The notes under the pieces were generated by a model. It had not been told where the DNA came from, did no database searches, and saw only the letters and a list, made by a program, of their open reading frames with translations. Position numbers and translations under genes: made by a program. A stretch of 64,000 nucleotides of DNA. It comes from Hydractinia symbiolongicarpus. Lineage: Eukaryota > Cnidaria > Hydrozoa > Anthoathecata > Hydractiniidae. Of this stretch, positions 61,030 through 64,000 are shown piece by piece. Numbering within the stretch: the first letter of the stretch is position 1; every line of letters starts with the position of its first letter. The stretch is from assembly GCF_029227915.1 (NCBI RefSeq), contig NC_079876.1, forward strand, positions 10,418,001 to 10,482,000, given 5' to 3'.

Positions 61030-61710
61030 TTAAATTTCTTTCAGTAAAAATAATTTTGTCTCTCTTTTAAATGTTATCAGCTTTTTAATCGAGCGAATGT
61101 CTTTAGGAAGTCGATTGAAAGACGTAGTTGTTACATCTTCGAAAGTGTTTTTGCGAAGTGATGTCTTTAATCGAATTTCGTCAGCATTTCGAAGAGTTCT
61201 TTTGTGAACAACAATTTCATTTTTCAAATACTTTGGCCTATTATTCTGATGAACACTTTTAAAGGCTGTGATCATCAAATGCCATTCTCGTCTTTGTTTA
61301 ATAGGTAACCAACCTAAACGTGTTATATCTTCAGTATGGCTGTACTTATTCCATACAAAGCTGGCTGCACATATCATCACTTTATGCAGCTTTTGAATTT
61401 GGATGGCTGTTAATGGAATATAAACAGTGTCGTTAAAGTCTAATTTTGACAAGACTAGCATTTCAGCTAATTGTTTTCGTAACTTAAATGGTGCCATGCG
61501 TTTTAGTTTACGTAATATAGATAAGATGCCATGACAACACGATACTACACTCTGTACATGATCATTCCAACTTAGGTGTTCATCTAATTTAACACCCAAT
61601 ACAGACCATGTTGGAACTCTTTCAATCTGGAAGTCATCCAGTTTGATATCAGTACAATCGAGGTCGTTGAGATTGTGTCGTTTTGACATTTGTGATGTTG
61701 AAAACACCAT
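61030..61710 (-). pseudogene. Retrotransposon ORF2 fragment: C-terminal domain, copy 2
   Basis: The 226 codons match copy 1 except residue 158, Arg (AGG) for Trp (TGG), from the single T/A difference at 61,239. The LGVKLDEHLSW and RLGWLPIKQRREW blocks are unchanged. It overlaps the reverse transcriptase segment in the +1 frame, as in copy 1. Confidence 0.87.
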
Positions 61711-63022
61711 TAACTTTGTTTTTTTTCTTGTTCAGAACAAGATTGTTATTTGTAGACCATCTTTGAAGTTGACTTATATCTCCGTTTATTTGTTCCTTTG
61801 CCTTCGCAAGATTATTTAATTTTGTGGACGTAAACAAAGTGGTGTCGTCAGCATACTGTAACGTACTCGTTGTCAAATGCATTTCCAGGTCAGTGACGTA
61901 TAAATTGAAAATAACAGGGCCTAATATTGACCCTTGCGGCACACCAGATGTGATGTTACAAAATTCAGAGGTCTTATCATTAATTCGCACAATTTGTTTT
62001 CTGCCACACAAGTAACTCAAAATTAGTTCAACAAACTCTTTGGAAAAACCGATTTGGTTGAGTTTCCTCATTGTAGTTTCATATTGAACAGTATCAAAGG
62101 CTTTCAAAAAGTCAGCTAATACTACAAGACTGATTTCGTTTTTACTCATTGCTTCTTTGATATCCGTTCTAAGTTTCATCAACAAAGTAGTCGAGGAGTG
62201 TCCTTTTCGGTACCCGGACATCGTTTCGGAATATAAAGATTTCTCATCGATAAAGATTATCATTTGTGTAAGGATAAGACGTTCAAATACTTTGGATAAA
62301 ATAGGAAGGATGGAGATCGGTCGTAGTTCTTTTATTGATGTAGGAACATTCACTTTTGGAATAGGTGCGACTCTTGCCACTTTCCATTGACACGGGAAGC
62401 ATTTTTTCTCAATGCATGTATTTATAATATGTGTTAGAACAGAAGAAATTTCATTTGCTAGTAATTTAACATATTTCACTGGTATATCATCAAACCCAGT
62501 TGATATATCGTTACGTAGTCCTTTAAGTTCTATAAGTACCTCCTCATACTTAACATGTCTGAGTTGAAACATTTTGGAAGTCGATGGTGGTAATGTTTGG
62601 AGTACTTCCTTTAAATCAATTTCAGATTTTGGAATTGATCCAGTAACTCGCTCAGCTGTTCCGGCAAAAAAAGTGTTTACACTATCAGCGTCAAAATGAA
62701 GAGGCTTCGAAGGAGGATGTAAAATTCGATTGATAGTGTTCCACACTTCTTTCGAGTTTTTAGAACTAAGTGCTTTTCTATAAAAGGAAACTTTAGCTTT
62801 CTTGATCTTTTTCTTAACAGAGTTTTTAAGTTGTCGAAATTCGTTCCATATCATTTGATCGTTAGTTTCATGAGCAAGTTTTCGAAGTTTATTTCGCTTC
62901 GTTTGGTCACTTTTTATGTTTAAAGTATGAATCCATGGAGATGGTGGTCTTGTTATTTTTGTTCTTCTTAACGGGGCATGTCTATCAATGCAATCTTGCA
63001 TGAACTTGTGAAGTATCTCCAC
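61649..63022 (-). pseudogene. Retrotransposon ORF2 fragment: reverse transcriptase, copy 2
   Basis: These 457 codons are identical to the matching part of copy 1, including RPISILP, ADFLKAFD, SGVPQGSILGP and YADD. The codon listed as Met at 63,020-63,022 is GTG, a valine in copy 1, so the fragment has no real start and begins only because the frame is broken upstream. It ends after the A8 run (T8 at 61,719-61,726) in the same way as copy 1. The catalytic residues look intact although the gene is broken in three places. Confidence 0.88.
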
Positions 63023-63342
63023 TTTTCTTCTGGATCATCTATAGCGTATATAACTGATGTCGGTAGGTTCGAGAAATCCGACACAAAAGATTTCCTATCA
63101 AACTGCCTTTCATCTCTTATCATTTTATATCGAGGTTTAAACTTATCGTATTTAATGTTGATGATAGCGTAAGGTCCATCATGGTCACTAATAGTTTCGC
63201 ATGGTAATACATCAGTATGTGCGATTTTGGTATTATTGTTAATTATCATATGATCGATCAATGTTGCGCTTAAAGGAGTCGTCCTGGTTGGCTTTGATAC
63301 TATCTGTTTAAGGTTGAATGCAGATAAAATATTGTTGTACTA
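62968..63342 (-). pseudogene. Retrotransposon ORF2 fragment: endonuclease end, copy 2, cut by a private frameshift
   Basis: The frame after the amber codon includes the SDH motif and about 80 residues identical to copy 1. It then leaves the frame at the T4 run 63,023-63,026, where copy 1 has T5 (59,385-59,389). About 17 out-of-frame residues (from WRYFTSSCK) precede a stop at 62,968. The codon listed as the start (63,259-63,261) is TTG, not a real start. This break is private to copy 2, so it arose after the duplication or is an assembly error in a homopolymer. Confidence 0.85.
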
Positions 63343-63930
63343 TCTTACTTGGCAACATTCTGGTTTGAGAAGATTTATGTTTATGTCCCCTGTTATAAGT
63401 AGCAGGCCATCCCATGTTGTTTGGATATAAGTTATCAAATCTTCAAATTTAGTTAACCAGTCAGAAAAGGAGATGATTCTTTCCGAGCGGTATATGACCC
63501 CAAGAAGTAGTTTACTATGCTTGTTTCGGCCATCTACCTCGATCCATATATGCTCTAAATTTTCGTACATATCATTAATATCCTTTCGAATGCGATATTT
63601 GATCAAACTGTTCACATAAATTCCAACACCCCCTCCTCGAATTTGGTCTCTATTCACATATTCCATGGAGTAACCAGGTATACGGACGTATTCCAATAAA
63701 TTAGCATTATTTTTTAGCCATGTTTCGGATAAGCAAACAATGTCGAATGGGTGGTCATCCAATAATACCAGTAAATCGTTAAAATTAGATGTCATCGATT
63801 GTGTGTTTATGTGCAGTACTCTCAATTTTTGATAATGTTCATGCAATGCGTGTTGATGACTGCTGTATGTTGCACCTGAAATAGTTGATGAAATAGTTGA
63901 ATTCAAATCATTCTCTCGAGCAAACGGCAT
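63340..63930 (-). pseudogene. Retrotransposon ORF2 fragment: APE-type endonuclease domain, copy 2
   Basis: The 196 codons are identical in translation to copy 1, with INTQS, SETWL, GGGVGIYV and GDININ at the same residues, and end at the same amber codon (63,340-63,342). The shared stop must predate the duplication. The frame is again open upstream of the first ATG (63,928-63,930) to the truncated 5' end. It is expected to be inactive alone, because the SDH part of the fold lies beyond the stop. Confidence 0.88.
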
Positions 63931-63981
63931 TAATAAGTGTGTACAGTCAGTACATGAGAAAATATGAGTAATATGATATAT

Positions 63982-64000
63982 GTAATATGAGAAAATTATC
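63982..64000. repeat. Start of the satellite monomer after copy 2 (window edge)
   Basis: GTAATATGAGAAAATTATC is identical to the first 19 bases of the monomer after copy 1 (60,345-60,363). The array, or a third element-plus-monomer unit, continues outside the window. Confidence 0.8.

Larger units (their letters stand above)
60716..63981 (-). mobile_element. Non-LTR (LINE) retrotransposon, copy 2, segmental duplicate of copy 1
   Basis: This copy has the same ends, tail length, 3' UTR, amber codon and A8 frameshift as copy 1. Corresponding positions are 3,638 bp apart up to about 63,022 and 3,637 bp apart beyond, because of one deleted T at 63,023-63,026. The only other difference I found is T for A at 61,239 (copy 1 57,601). 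The unit that was duplicated is the element plus one satellite monomer. It therefore was not a second retrotransposition event. It is followed by the same GTAATATGAGAAAATTATC satellite start as copy 1. Confidence 0.92.

Noticed and set aside
63020-63022. Separate gene start for the copy 2 reverse transcriptase
   Set aside because: The codon is GTG, aligned with an internal valine of copy 1. It looks like a start only because the frame is broken just upstream.

Overview
The window is eukaryotic, non-genic repeat DNA. About 57 kb (1 to about 57,070) is one uninterrupted head-to-tail array of a satellite monomer of about 372 bp, roughly 153 copies, with about 37% GC in the first monomer. The last 7 kb holds two almost identical minus-strand copies of a 5'-truncated non-LTR (LINE) retrotransposon, separated by exactly one satellite monomer. 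I see no single-copy gene, tRNA, rRNA, CRISPR array or prokaryotic gene organisation. The only coding-like sequence is the decayed retrotransposon ORF2.

Organism: a metazoan is the best reading. The retrotransposon encodes an APE-type endonuclease, a reverse transcriptase with YADD, and a C-terminal LGWLPI block. This layout fits the CR1/L2/Daphne-like part of the Jockey superfamily, and its wording recalls copies common in cnidarian genomes. I have an unverified recollection of a ~372-bp putative centromeric satellite in a hydrozoan (Hydractinia). The species is therefore a guess, but a centromeric or other heterochromatic array is a sound inference.

Satellite layout: monomers fall into several interchangeable sub-types that differ mainly in a central block (after the conserved CTTGGAGTCC) and at a small GC-rich dyad. 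They are arranged in overlapping higher-order repeats (HORs) of different sizes. These are a 15-monomer unit (5,591 bp) with a 9-monomer deletion derivative and a third partial copy (1-12,310); 4-monomer units of 1,490 bp (16,031-20,210); 2-monomer units of 746 bp (about 20,093-22,190 and 33,960-36,200); near-monomeric amplifications (24.7-27.9 kb and 31.6-32.65 kb); a 14-monomer long-range offset (5,224 bp) linking 27.2-28.7 kb to 32.4-33.9 kb; 1,773/2,145-bp units marked by a monomer with a 90-bp deletion (40.4-44.9 kb); and a 13-monomer offset (4,843 bp) linking 46.9-50.6 kb to 51.7-55.5 kb. Nearly all size differences are whole multiples of about 372 bp, as expected from unequal crossing-over or conversion in register.

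Retrotransposon region: the element inserted once into a monomer at a GTAATAT target and carries a (TAA)n-type 3' tail. Later, the element plus one monomer (3,637-3,638 bp) was tandemly duplicated, so a dead retrotransposon became part of a higher-order satellite unit. Both copies share an in-frame amber codon and a +1 frameshift. Copy 2 has one more 1-bp deletion and one missense change. The window ends inside the satellite just after copy 2, so the number of such units is unknown.
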